A DNA stretch of 34,290 nt from Thermoplasmata archaeon (GTDB lineage: Archaea; Thermoplasmatota; E2; DHVEG-1; B18-G2). The notes below the pieces were generated by a model, which was not told the DNA's origin, made no database searches, and saw nothing but the letters and a program-made list of their open reading frames with translations. The stretch lies in NCBI GenBank assembly GCA_021161865.1, contig JAGGZU010000121.1:1-34290 (forward strand). The letters are read 5' to 3'. The translations under genes were made by a program, and so were the position numbers. Positions within the stretch are counted from its first letter, which is position 1. Each line of letters starts with the position of its first letter. Shown in pieces: positions 9,768 to 18,068 of this stretch.

Positions 9768-11084
9768 ATGAGGAGAGGCAGAATTATAATAATGTTTTCC
9801 CTTCTAATCATCTCTGTTTTACTTCCAACAGTTGATGGAACACAGCTGAGTAAACAACTCAAAATATCTTTCCCAGATGATGTAGAACAAACCCGGTTTA
9901 ATCTCCCAGTTTTTGTTGCAGGACGATGGCAGTGCATAAACATAACACTCAACGAAACCGTTGATGAACTCACAGTTTCACTTTACAAAGGCGAAATCTC
10001 TCCCCCATCTTATGTTAGAGACGAAACCAACTACTACTCCTGGCGTTACGAGGCATCAAGTGGTTGGTCTGCATTACACAACTATGGTGCAGACAGTTAC
10101 TTAAACAAATCCTTGTGCAGCCAACATGATGGAGTTTACTGTTTTTGTGTAGGAGTTAACCAAAACGTTATTCCAACGGGTAAAGAATGGATTAACTGGA
10201 CACTGCAGATTACAAGCAGAGGTGAAGAGGTTTTTTCACAAAAAATTGTTATAGAGAAACCTGAAACAGGGATAGAACCAAAAACAGGTACCCTTGTTTT
10301 TCAGGTTGAACCATTCACCATAGCGAACCTCTCCTCAAGTTTTGGTATACACAACATAGGAAACACTCCTGTTAAAATAAAACAGGTATCCTACAACAAA
10401 CTCATTGACCGTATAGCAACCTCCAATCAAGGTGCCATCTTACCAGTGGATGGTGCCAGCACACACAACGTCACTATTGTTACAAAAAAATGGCCACCTG
10501 GAAGAATCATAATAGAAGGAACAACAACGGCTTCACCACTCTACTGGTTCCCCTACGGTGGTATAACATACACATCAAGCGTTCAAATACCTGTACCCCA
10601 AATATACATTTATGTTGGACACAGCGACTATGAGTTAGAGGAGATAAAAAAAGGTGACATCACCTTTCAATATAAGAGAAACATAAAAATGGTTTATGGG
10701 GAAACCAAAAACGTCACCTCCTACATTTGCGGTAACGGGAACATTTCATTCTCTCTTTCCTCAACCAACCTCACACTTCTTGGGGTATGGTATGATGGAA
10801 AAAAAATAGGAGACCCAACATCTTTCATTGTTCGTTCAACAAACACATCTGAACATCCATTGGTTGCTAAGATAGCTGCACAGAAACCGAATATCACAGG
10901 TTACATACACTACAGACTAAACTTCAACGGTCAGACAAACTCATATACGACAACAGTGCAGGTAGAAGAAACGTTTTCAGAAAAAAAACAGGGCGGTAGC
11001 AACGTAGCAACATATCTAGTGTTTGCCGGTATAATCTTAGTTACATCTTATATAATCTATACAAGAATAAAATACAATAAATAG
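9768..11084 (+). CDS. Membrane-anchored surface protein B1
   Basis: 438 residues. An N-terminal signal sequence (IIIMFSLLIISVLLPTVDG) is followed by about 400 extracytoplasmic residues. These appear to form an N-terminal beta domain (to about residue 165) and two Ig-like halves ('FTIANLSSSFGIHNIGNTPV', 'YGETKNVTSYICGNGNISF'). A single C-terminal helix (VATYLVFAGIILVTSYIIY) and a basic tail (TRIKYNK) act as anchor. It is paralogous over its full length to B2, the first of two A-B pairs. Cys occurs in 'QCIN', 'SLCSQ', 'YCFC' and 'YICGNG'; the SLC, FC and ICGNG positions are conserved in B2. Start at 9768 fits the TATA spacing (leaderless); ATG 9792 is an alternative. It may hold A-type proteins at the membrane (inference). 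Confidence 0.85.
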   Translation: MRRGRIIIMFSLLIISVLLPTVDGTQLSKQLKISFPDDVEQTRFNLPVFVAGRWQCINITLNETVDELTVSLYKGEISPPSYVRDETNYYSWRYEASSGWSALHNYGADSYLNKSLCSQHDGVYCFCVGVNQNVIPTGKEWINWTLQITSRGEEVFSQKIVIEKPETGIEPKTGTLVFQVEPFTIANLSSSFGIHNIGNTPVKIKQVSYNKLIDRIATSNQGAILPVDGASTHNVTIVTKKWPPGRIIIEGTTTASPLYWFPYGGITYTSSVQIPVPQIYIYVGHSDYELEEIKKGDITFQYKRNIKMVYGETKNVTSYICGNGNISFSLSSTNLTLLGVWYDGKKIGDPTSFIVRSTNTSEHPLVAKIAAQKPNITGYIHYRLNFNGQTNSYTTTVQVEETFSEKKQGGSNVATYLVFAGIILVTSYIIYTRIKYNK

Positions 11085-11089
11085 AAACC

Positions 11090-11098
11090 TATATTAAT
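11090..11098 (+). promoter_or_regulatory. Probable TATA box of A2
   Basis: TATATTAAT follows 'AGAAACC', matching the A1 promoter context 'AAAACC-TTATAAATGG'. Both leaders also share GGGATGCA and an AGGAGGGG ribosome-binding site, so the promoter was duplicated with the gene. Confidence 0.45.
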
Positions 11099-11156
11099 GG
11101 TAAATACTTTCTTTTTCCTGCTTGGGATGCAAGGTATTTCCTTTAGGAGGGGAAAG

Positions 11157-12221
11157 ATGAAGGAGAAAAAAACACTAGGCTGCCTTATTATCCTAATGCT
11201 GATTTTATCAACACTGATAGCAGGCTCACCGGTTTCTATACGTTTTATTCAGCTCGCTGGGGCAGGTCACGTTGACACACAGTATGACAATGACACATAT
11301 CTTAACGTAACTGTTGTATCTGCTCCTGCTGTCATAAACTCCTATGATATTCAGGTTGCATCAACAGGTGCTTCCCGGAGAAACGCGATGATTGATGTTA
11401 ACACAGAGTACATGTTTGTGGTTAACGTCACCTGTCCAACAACATGGCAGGAGATAGATTACATAAACATAACGGCATGGTATGACGCTGGGAGTGAATC
11501 ATCCACGTACAATGGCACAGCTGGTGGAAACCTAAACATGTTTCTACAATACCAAAACACAACAGGTAACGCTGTTTACAACATGCTTTGGCCAGACAAC
11601 GAGGTTACAAAAGGTGATCTTGTTGAAACCGTTTACAACGAGTCATGCCATGTGGTTAAACTAGAGTTTACACCCCTTAATCAGGTGAGAAGCGCCGTTG
11701 GTAATGGAGGATGGGATAATACCACAAATGCTACAAACGATGCGAAATCATGGAACTTCAAAATAGAGGTTACAACAAGCGGTGGCAACTCAACATGGGT
11801 TAAGGATGAGTACGGTGTGTACAGATACTGTGAGGTCTCAAGTTCCGCAAGCGTTAGTGCATCGGCTCTCCCAGGACATAGAGCAAGTACCTCCCCAGGT
11901 GATTTCACAATAACCTACAAGGCAAACACGCCTTATAAGCTGACGGTTACAACCAACGCCACGTTGAACAGGGTTGGGGGTGGTGACTCAATAAGTAGAG
12001 CATACATCAACGTGAGCGGCGGGGACATAACAGGCTATGATTCACTCTCTGATGGAATCGCTTACATACTCGGCTCCTCAGGCAGCTACCATGCTCAGGA
12101 AACCGATGATCCTCAGGAGACCATTAACGATGTAGCCTACCACTGCGATATACCATATGGTACGCTCTCTGGAACCTACAGTTCAAAACTGTACTACACA
12201 CTATCGCTTGACACCACATAA
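11157..12221 (+). CDS. Surface protein A2, paralogue of A1 and of the giant protein's end
   Basis: 354 residues from the ATG at 11157, selected by the AGGAGGGG site at about 11145-11152 and the following signal peptide (KEKKTLGCLIILMLILSTLIAG). In-frame starts further upstream (11097) would add a leader without a ribosome-binding site. It carries the same beta-rich module as A1: 'APAVINSYD', 'YINITAWYD', 'YNMLWPDNE', 'DEYGVYRYC', 'CDIPYGTLSGTY', ending 'GTYSSKLYYTLSL'. There is no C-terminal anchor. It keeps the three Cys of A1 plus one more in 'NVTCPTTW'. Bases 11523-11594 are identical to the giant gene. It forms the second A-B pair with B2. Confidence 0.85.
   Translation: MKEKKTLGCLIILMLILSTLIAGSPVSIRFIQLAGAGHVDTQYDNDTYLNVTVVSAPAVINSYDIQVASTGASRRNAMIDVNTEYMFVVNVTCPTTWQEIDYINITAWYDAGSESSTYNGTAGGNLNMFLQYQNTTGNAVYNMLWPDNEVTKGDLVETVYNESCHVVKLEFTPLNQVRSAVGNGGWDNTTNATNDAKSWNFKIEVTTSGGNSTWVKDEYGVYRYCEVSSSASVSASALPGHRASTSPGDFTITYKANTPYKLTVTTNATLNRVGGGDSISRAYINVSGGDITGYDSLSDGIAYILGSSGSYHAQETDDPQETINDVAYHCDIPYGTLSGTYSSKLYYTLSLDTT
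11523..11594 (+). repeat. 72-bp exact duplicate, copy 2 (gene A2)
   Basis: Identical to 7806-7877 in the giant gene. The matching segment of A1 (about 8995-9076) is diverged and carries a Gly/Thr-rich insertion, so the exchange involved the giant gene and A2 only. Confidence 0.9.
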
Positions 12222-12263
12222 TAACAACCTTTTCATCATCTTTCTTTATACTTTAACAGAAAG

Positions 12264-12271
12264 TTTTATAC
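12264..12271 (+). promoter_or_regulatory. TATA box of B2
   Basis: TTTTATAC in the same GAAAG-TTTTATAC block as before B1, followed in both by ACAATAT. Unlike B1, B2 has a leader of about 20 nt with a GGAGTG ribosome-binding site before the ATG. Confidence 0.5.
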
Positions 12272-12317
12272 CATACAATATGATAAAAGATTTGAGGGTG
12301 GTGTCTGGAGTGATGGG

Positions 12318-13676
12318 ATGAAAAACCATGGATACTCTTTGCTTTTAATTAGCTTCATTACGCTTATGTTATTTGCTACAGTGTTTCAGGGCTTAGGTGA
12401 GGGGAATGGAGAAAACCAAGTTTCTGTCTCAATCCATATTCCCAGCGAGAATGAAAGAGAGCTTTTCAACAGCAGTGTTATGGTGACAGGGTTATGGCAT
12501 TACGTCAACATCACCTTTGACGAGACAATAAACCCTAATGTGGTTAATTTAATCCTTTACAAGGGTGAAAACACTGCCCCTCTTCAGAAAAATGAGGCTA
12601 CATATTACTCATGGGAATATGATGGCATAGACTGGAAGGACAACATGAACTATGGTGGAGGTTCATACACCTACATCGACCAAACACGGTGTAAAAAAAC
12701 CGGGAAAACCTATGCATTCTGTATTGCCACTGATGACTTTGTTGCCAATAATAATCCTAACGCTATAGAATATGAAAACTGGACGATGGTTGTCAAAGCG
12801 GATGGAACTGAAGTCTTCTCCACACCACTGGTTATGGAGGAACCTGTTGCAAGTGTTGCTGTAACCAGGGCAGACTATAACCTAAGAGTTGAACCCTTCA
12901 CTGAAACCGTGCTTAAACCGGTACAGGAGTTCATAACAATAAACACAGGGAATGTTCCGCTTCACATCAAAGTTTTTTACAATAAACTAAACGAATCCAT
13001 AGTCACATCAAACGTTAACACCATAATTCATCCTGGTGAGACACTGAATCACAGTGTTGCAGTGGCAACAAAAAGATGGCAGCCAGGTTACGTCTCTATT
13101 TCAGGTACACTGTATGCAGATGCCCTTTATGTTGTCCCCACAGGTTTTATCTCACTGGACACCTCATATGTTTTCAACGGTGTTCCACGTATAGTTATAC
13201 AGGTTGGTCACAGCAACTATGAGCTTGAGGAGATACCGAACAATGATGTGACATTTCAGTACAAGAAAAATATTGAGATGAATTATGGAGAAACAAAAAA
13301 TGTAACCGCTTACTTATGTGGAAATGGTAATATTACAATATCTATAGCCAACAGCAACATCACCTTGTTGAATGTGTGGAGTGATGGTGTAATTGTTGAC
13401 AACATTCAGAATTTCACGATGCATTCAACAAACTCGTCGGAACATCAGATTGTGGTTCAGCTTCAAGCGTTAAAACCCAATGCCACCGCATATCTATTTT
13501 ATACTCTAAAACTCAGCGGTTCAAGCCATGTTTACACCAGCACAATACGGGTTGGGCCAGAAATCCCTGGAAAAAGGGAGTATGCTGAGAACACGCTTGC
13601 GTACATAGTTGTTGGTGTAGCGATTGCAGGAGTAGTGATTTACATGATCTACAATCAGTTGAGGTACAGGAGGTGA
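12318..13676 (+). CDS. Membrane-anchored surface protein B2
   Basis: 452 residues: signal peptide (YSLLLISFITLMLFATVFQG), long beta-rich extracytoplasmic part with many sequons, and a C-terminal helix (TLAYIVVGVAIAGVVIYMIY) with tail NQLRYRR. It matches B1 throughout: 'RADYNLRVEPFTETV' against 'TLVFQVEPFTIANL', 'NTGNVPLHIKVFYNKL' against 'NIGNTPVKIKQVSYNKL', 'VGHSNYELEEI' against 'VGHSDYELEEI', and 'YLCGNGNITI' against 'YICGNGNISF'. The mature part has only three Cys (in 'TRCKK', 'AFCIA', 'YLCGNG'), all conserved in B1. Its last codons contain the AGGAGGTGA ribosome-binding site of the next gene, so B2-C-D are probably translated from one transcript. Function is unknown; a partner or anchor for A2 is inferred from pairing. 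Confidence 0.85.
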   Translation: MKNHGYSLLLISFITLMLFATVFQGLGEGNGENQVSVSIHIPSENERELFNSSVMVTGLWHYVNITFDETINPNVVNLILYKGENTAPLQKNEATYYSWEYDGIDWKDNMNYGGGSYTYIDQTRCKKTGKTYAFCIATDDFVANNNPNAIEYENWTMVVKADGTEVFSTPLVMEEPVASVAVTRADYNLRVEPFTETVLKPVQEFITINTGNVPLHIKVFYNKLNESIVTSNVNTIIHPGETLNHSVAVATKRWQPGYVSISGTLYADALYVVPTGFISLDTSYVFNGVPRIVIQVGHSNYELEEIPNNDVTFQYKKNIEMNYGETKNVTAYLCGNGNITISIANSNITLLNVWSDGVIVDNIQNFTMHSTNSSEHQIVVQLQALKPNATAYLFYTLKLSGSSHVYTSTIRVGPEIPGKREYAENTLAYIVVGVAIAGVVIYMIYNQLRYRR

Positions 13677-13683
13677 AGAAGTC

Positions 13684-14331
13684 ATGAGATTAACTCCGAT
13701 TACATTTGCATGTTTAGTCATTCTCTCAATTGTTTTATTCTCTCAGCCTGTTTTTGCTGGTAAGGCAGGGGTTGGTGTACTCAATGTCCCCCCAGAATAC
13801 CGTGCCACAAGAATAATACAGGCAGAAAACCTCATCAAGGTTTACCTTGTAATCTCGGACTACAACTCTTGGCGTGACATATACCAAGTGGACCTTCTTT
13901 TGAAAAACAATGATGCTGTAGTGGCTCAATTTCGTTTTAAACAGTATGAAAGTACAATCTCATATGATGAGATAGACCTGTTTAGAGAGATTAAGGGCGA
14001 TGGTTACCTCATACCTGAGAGTTGCAGTGTTTCACATTCACCGTCAAAGGAGACAGTCGATGATAGATGTCTACTTTACATTACCTTTGCCTTCACACCT
14101 ATACCATATTGTACAAGGATGGAGGTTTCCACATATGATAGAGGAGGGCTTTCTGCCACTACATCAATAGATTACCCAGTTGAGGGTTCCGCACGGAATG
14201 AAAAATTGATAGTACCCTTCTGGACAGGTTCGCCTGTTGAGGTTTCGCCTGACCTAATCAATGTTATAGCCGTCTCTGTTGCATTTACAACTACAGCGGT
14301 TTTAATTGTGAAAAGGAGGGAGGTTACATGA
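13684..14331 (+). CDS. Small membrane-anchored secreted protein (C)
   Basis: 215 residues: signal peptide (ITFACLVILSIVLFSQPVFA, cut before GKAGVG), a beta-rich extracytoplasmic domain of about 165 residues, a C-terminal helix (VIAVSVAFTTTAVLIV) and a short basic tail (KRREVT). Three Cys (in 'ESCSV', 'DRCLL', 'YCTRM') are in the outer domain. A perfect AGGAGGTGA (13668-13676) overlapping the B2 stop codon precedes the ATG by seven bases. The stop overlaps the start of gene D by four bases (ATGA), so C and D are translationally coupled. I do not recognise the family. The topology matches B1 and B2 on a smaller scale. Confidence 0.8.
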   Translation: MRLTPITFACLVILSIVLFSQPVFAGKAGVGVLNVPPEYRATRIIQAENLIKVYLVISDYNSWRDIYQVDLLLKNNDAVVAQFRFKQYESTISYDEIDLFREIKGDGYLIPESCSVSHSPSKETVDDRCLLYITFAFTPIPYCTRMEVSTYDRGGLSATTSIDYPVEGSARNEKLIVPFWTGSPVEVSPDLINVIAVSVAFTTTAVLIVKRREVT

Positions 14332-15230
14332 ACAAAAACAACTCGTGGATGTTTTCCTTCATATTTTTTGTTTTTCTTTCAAGTTTCGTTGCAGCGAAAG
14401 CTGTGTTCATTCTTTTCTTCCAAGCCTCCTTTGATCCCCCGTTTATACTTCAGTTGACACCCTTATACCTGTTACCTGCTGTAAACAACCTGCAGCTTTT
14501 TCTTTTTTCACTAATAGTGGTTGTCTTTGATGCCTATCTTCACATAAAAGATACTAGAAGAAATCTTCTTTACTCTCTTATTCCAACGTTGATTATGTTA
14601 TCTGGTGTATCGTCGGTTATCATAACGAACGAGTTTTCTGTTGAATATACTGTACATTACCTAGTTTTCCTTTTTCTACTGGCCATACTGGTTGTTGACC
14701 ATAGAAGAACCTTACCAGCGATCACAGAAAAGGTTAAACCCATGCCTTCTAAAGCTTTTAAGCACAGTGGAACAAGGGTGTCTCATCTCCCATCTTTTGC
14801 CTTTGTGCAGCCATCTTCATCTAAACTAATAAGTTTAGGTTTCATATCCAACAAACCACTTAAACCATCTAAAAGAGAGCAGGAGATTGAAGATGCGTTG
14901 AAGGAAAGGATAAAGGATAGAAGCTACAGTAAAAAGGAGAAAAAAACCCTTCTCTCTGAGGTGGAGATGATAAGTGATTTATGCAGGTTGGATGACCTAA
15001 CACCATCCCATGCTGATGTTCTGATAGATGCGGGTTTTAGGTCTTTAAAGGAGCTTTCAGAGGGTGACCCCAGTACTATATTTAAGGTGTTTTCTGATAA
15101 GGAGAGGCTGCCAAATATTGGTGTCACAATGGAACGTGTGGAGGGATGGGTTGATTCAGCTAAAACACTTATTGAGCAAGAAAAGAGTCAATATTGGGTA
15201 GATTCTCCAAAATACTTAAATAGGGAATAA
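14328..15230 (+). CDS. Membrane protein with cytoplasmic helical and HhH-like domain (D)
   Basis: 300 residues. About four membrane helices occupy residues 6-126 (for example FSFIFFVFLSSFVAAKAVFI and YLVFLFLLAILVV), followed by a basic, flexible linker and a charged helical segment ('SKREQEIEDALKERIKDRSY'). The C-terminal ~65 residues resemble helix-hairpin-helix/DUF4332-type folds: 'LTPSHADVLIDAGFRSLKEL' then 'LPNIGVTMERVEGWVDSAK'. It overlaps gene C by ATGA. A surface locus carrying one gene with a large cytosolic HhH-like tail suggests a link between the outer proteins and an inner partner, perhaps nucleic acid or a scaffold; this is inference. No catalytic motif is visible. Confidence 0.75.
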   Translation: MNKNNSWMFSFIFFVFLSSFVAAKAVFILFFQASFDPPFILQLTPLYLLPAVNNLQLFLFSLIVVVFDAYLHIKDTRRNLLYSLIPTLIMLSGVSSVIITNEFSVEYTVHYLVFLFLLAILVVDHRRTLPAITEKVKPMPSKAFKHSGTRVSHLPSFAFVQPSSSKLISLGFISNKPLKPSKREQEIEDALKERIKDRSYSKKEKKTLLSEVEMISDLCRLDDLTPSHADVLIDAGFRSLKELSEGDPSTIFKVFSDKERLPNIGVTMERVEGWVDSAKTLIEQEKSQYWVDSPKYLNRE

Positions 15231-15250
15231 CGGTAATATTTGTGGAATAA

Positions 15251-15258
15251 TATATAAA
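15251..15258 (+). promoter_or_regulatory. TATA box of gene E
   Basis: TATATAAA, 20 bp before the ATG at 15278. The spacing means a leaderless or nearly leaderless transcript, and no clear ribosome-binding site is seen. Confidence 0.5.
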
Positions 15259-15277
15259 AATAGGGAGATGTTTAGGT

Positions 15278-18028
15278 ATGTTGGCGAAAAACCTAACGAA
15301 AATATTGTCCTTAATGATTTTTGTTACCGTGACCATAATAGGAGGTTTAACCCTTTTATCATCCGCTCAGATGTATGAACATGATGGAGTATTCATTGAC
15401 ACTTTAACCAACCAGAGCTACATAGCCTCATCTGAAAACTGTCAGTTTGTAAATAGGTCAGTAAGGATACTACAAACACCGGGGAATTTCACCTACGATT
15501 TTTCAAACAGCAACATGTCTGAGGCACGGTACAGAAACAATGCACCAGAAATGTTTCTGCCGATAATCGGTCCAAAAATACTGCTTGAACAGCAGTTCAA
15601 ACCATCTGCCTTGGAAAACATTTCATACTTCGGAGATGGTAAGAAACTAAAAAACTATTCAACATCCAGCTGGCTAGTACCAATCCACCATTTTCGCATC
15701 AAAATAAATGTTTCCAGGCAGGCTGTTGATGAAATCCATTTCCTATGGAATGGCTCTTTCAACTCCGATGATGGTGTGAGAGTATTTGCATGGCGGTATG
15801 TTTCAACATCAAGCACAGCTGGATGGTGGACGTTATTAACAGCGACAAACGAGACACCGGTTGAAAAGGTAGTATACACAGAGCCACAGAGATACATCAG
15901 CAAAGAAGGCTATATAGACTTCATCGTTACACCATACAGGAGTTACACATATGAGAGGACATGTCTATCAACGGATTATGTTTCCGTAAAAGTATCGACA
16001 ACCGGAAAAAACATGGTTGCAAGGTTTGACACAAAACCAATAAACCCAGAGCATCTATGGCTTTGGGAGTACGTCACGTGGAATGCGATCACACCCTCTG
16101 GAACAAATATAAGGTGTCAAATACTGAATGAAAGCGGTGAAATAGTCAGCGACAACATACTAAATGGGAACGAAGAAGGTTTCACAAAACCCTTCTGGCT
16201 TTTCTCTCTGACCGGGGGAGGCTACACAAACATAAGTCTTAGATTTCAACTCGAAACAAATGATCCAGATTTTTCACCGGTTTTAGATGAGTACAGGGTG
16301 CTATGGCAACCCACGATAAATAAATGGCAGGTTAACTTCCCGGATATAAACAATTCAAGGACAGACAAAAAAACAAGAGATTACATTATCTCAATACCTA
16401 TTCACCTGCCGAAGGGTTACTGGTGGAACAAATTCTATGCGACCACCAACCTATCACAGGGTGGAAACATCACTTTCAGCGTACTAGATTTTTACAAAAA
16501 ACCCCTTCTCTCAAACATAACATCAGGCGACAGTATATCCTCAGTGTGCACAAGAATCATTAGACTGAGAGCAGACTTTATAAGAGAAAACGATACACAA
16601 AACCCTGTTTTAAAACAATGGAACATCACTTTTAAACCTGACACAGAAAAACCAGAGTTCAGAGACTTTTCACCAATATCCGTCGGTCAATCGACAGAGG
16701 ATTTCAGCATACAGGCAAGAGATTTGAACTCAGGGTTGTACATAGGTTCTGCACATTACATGTTGATCTACAATGTAAATGGAACCATGAAAAACACAAC
16801 ATGGTTACCTGCCTCATGTTCATCAGAAAACTGCACAGACTGCAGCAGGAGTTGGCAGACCCTTATTGCGTATGATGTACCGGTTTTTTACTCATCCAAA
16901 ATCCCTCAATTGATAGATACAGGAGGCGAAACAAACGTTACGCTGTATGGCGTTCAGTTCTCCATAGACGACATGGCTGGGAACCAGAAAAAAAGTAATG
17001 TGTATGAAATAAACATAGATGTTTCTCCACCAAGCTCAGAGGTCACTGAGGTATTAAAGGAGGCGGAGGGAACAATAACCGTCGAGGCTAATGCAACCGA
17101 TGACACACATCAAGTTGAACTTTACTACCAGTACTCAGCTGACAACAAAACCTTTTCACCGCCTAAACTGGTTGACGTAGATGAAACCATGCCATGGGAG
17201 TGGAGTTTTCTACCACAGGAAAGTGGCTACTACAGGTTTTACACCATAGCCGTGGATGAGTTTAAAAACAGAGAAAAACCACCAACCGTTGGTGACATAA
17301 CAGTATTCATAGACAACAACCCCCCAGATAAACCAAGGTTCAACGAAACCATACATTGGATAGCCTCACCGACAATATGTTGCGTGAACTTCACAGACGA
17401 TTTCATGTTGTCCACCATAGAGTATAGTTTAAACGGTGAACAAAACCTTTGGCGTGAGATAGCGACAAACCTCAACAGTAGATACTACAACACATCATTT
17501 AGTTTAACACAGTATGATTGGGATAGAATAGACGAAGGAGAAGATGCCTACATCTACTTCCGAGTAACAGATAAGGCTGGGAACGTTTACGAGACGGCAG
17601 ACAAAGGGGATGCCCTACATATAGCTAAGGATATAACACCACCGAGGGCTGAGATAGACAAAATAACCACATGGCAATGGAACAACCCATTCCACATAAC
17701 ATGTTACGTTGTAGATGATGAAAGCAACATTACAAACGTAACTCTACTTTACCGTCACTCCTTTGACAACGAAAGCTGGGGGAACTGGACTGTTTATGGA
17801 AGCACAATCACAAACGGTACATACACATGGACGTTCAACGCGCCAGATGAGGGATACTACCAGTTCAGGGTTGTAGCTACCAATAATGCAGGTGAACAGG
17901 GTGAATCAGAGGTTGTAGCTACAGGGGTTACAGTGTTTCCAGTAGCACATGTGCTGGTTTTCATAGCAGCATTCATAGCGTTAATACTAACAACCATTGT
18001 CGTCGTACATAAATGGAGAACAGCCTAA
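15278..18028 (+). CDS. Ig-rich membrane-anchored surface protein (E)
   Basis: 916 residues with an N-terminal signal sequence (ILSLMIFVTVTIIGGLTLLSS) and a C-terminal helix (VAHVLVFIAAFIALILTTIV) with a short basic end (VHKWRTA). Residues to about 460 form large beta domains of unrecognised family; the rest is Ig-like repeats: 'SPPSSEVTEVLKEAEGTITV...YYQYSADNKTF...WEWSFLP..GYYRFYTIAVD', a middle domain with 'YFRVTDKAGN', and 'LLYRHSFDNESWGNWTVYG...GYYQFRVVATNNAGE'. The Ig type matches the giant protein. A Cys cluster (ASCSSENCTDCSRSW) lies at about residue 515. It has its own promoter, downstream of C-D. Likely an envelope protein; ligand unknown. Confidence 0.85.
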   Translation: MLAKNLTKILSLMIFVTVTIIGGLTLLSSAQMYEHDGVFIDTLTNQSYIASSENCQFVNRSVRILQTPGNFTYDFSNSNMSEARYRNNAPEMFLPIIGPKILLEQQFKPSALENISYFGDGKKLKNYSTSSWLVPIHHFRIKINVSRQAVDEIHFLWNGSFNSDDGVRVFAWRYVSTSSTAGWWTLLTATNETPVEKVVYTEPQRYISKEGYIDFIVTPYRSYTYERTCLSTDYVSVKVSTTGKNMVARFDTKPINPEHLWLWEYVTWNAITPSGTNIRCQILNESGEIVSDNILNGNEEGFTKPFWLFSLTGGGYTNISLRFQLETNDPDFSPVLDEYRVLWQPTINKWQVNFPDINNSRTDKKTRDYIISIPIHLPKGYWWNKFYATTNLSQGGNITFSVLDFYKKPLLSNITSGDSISSVCTRIIRLRADFIRENDTQNPVLKQWNITFKPDTEKPEFRDFSPISVGQSTEDFSIQARDLNSGLYIGSAHYMLIYNVNGTMKNTTWLPASCSSENCTDCSRSWQTLIAYDVPVFYSSKIPQLIDTGGETNVTLYGVQFSIDDMAGNQKKSNVYEINIDVSPPSSEVTEVLKEAEGTITVEANATDDTHQVELYYQYSADNKTFSPPKLVDVDETMPWEWSFLPQESGYYRFYTIAVDEFKNREKPPTVGDITVFIDNNPPDKPRFNETIHWIASPTICCVNFTDDFMLSTIEYSLNGEQNLWREIATNLNSRYYNTSFSLTQYDWDRIDEGEDAYIYFRVTDKAGNVYETADKGDALHIAKDITPPRAEIDKITTWQWNNPFHITCYVVDDESNITNVTLLYRHSFDNESWGNWTVYGSTITNGTYTWTFNAPDEGYYQFRVVATNNAGEQGESEVVATGVTVFPVAHVLVFIAAFIALILTTIVVVHKWRTA

Positions 18029-18068
18029 CAACCAGTGGGTGGTTTTGGGTGGTTTTGGTTACATTAAA

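Noticed and set aside
18029-18068. GGTGGTTTTG direct repeat between gene E and PAC2
   Set aside because: Two imperfect copies in a 40-bp convergent spacer are most simply part of a T-rich termination region; too short to call a separate element.
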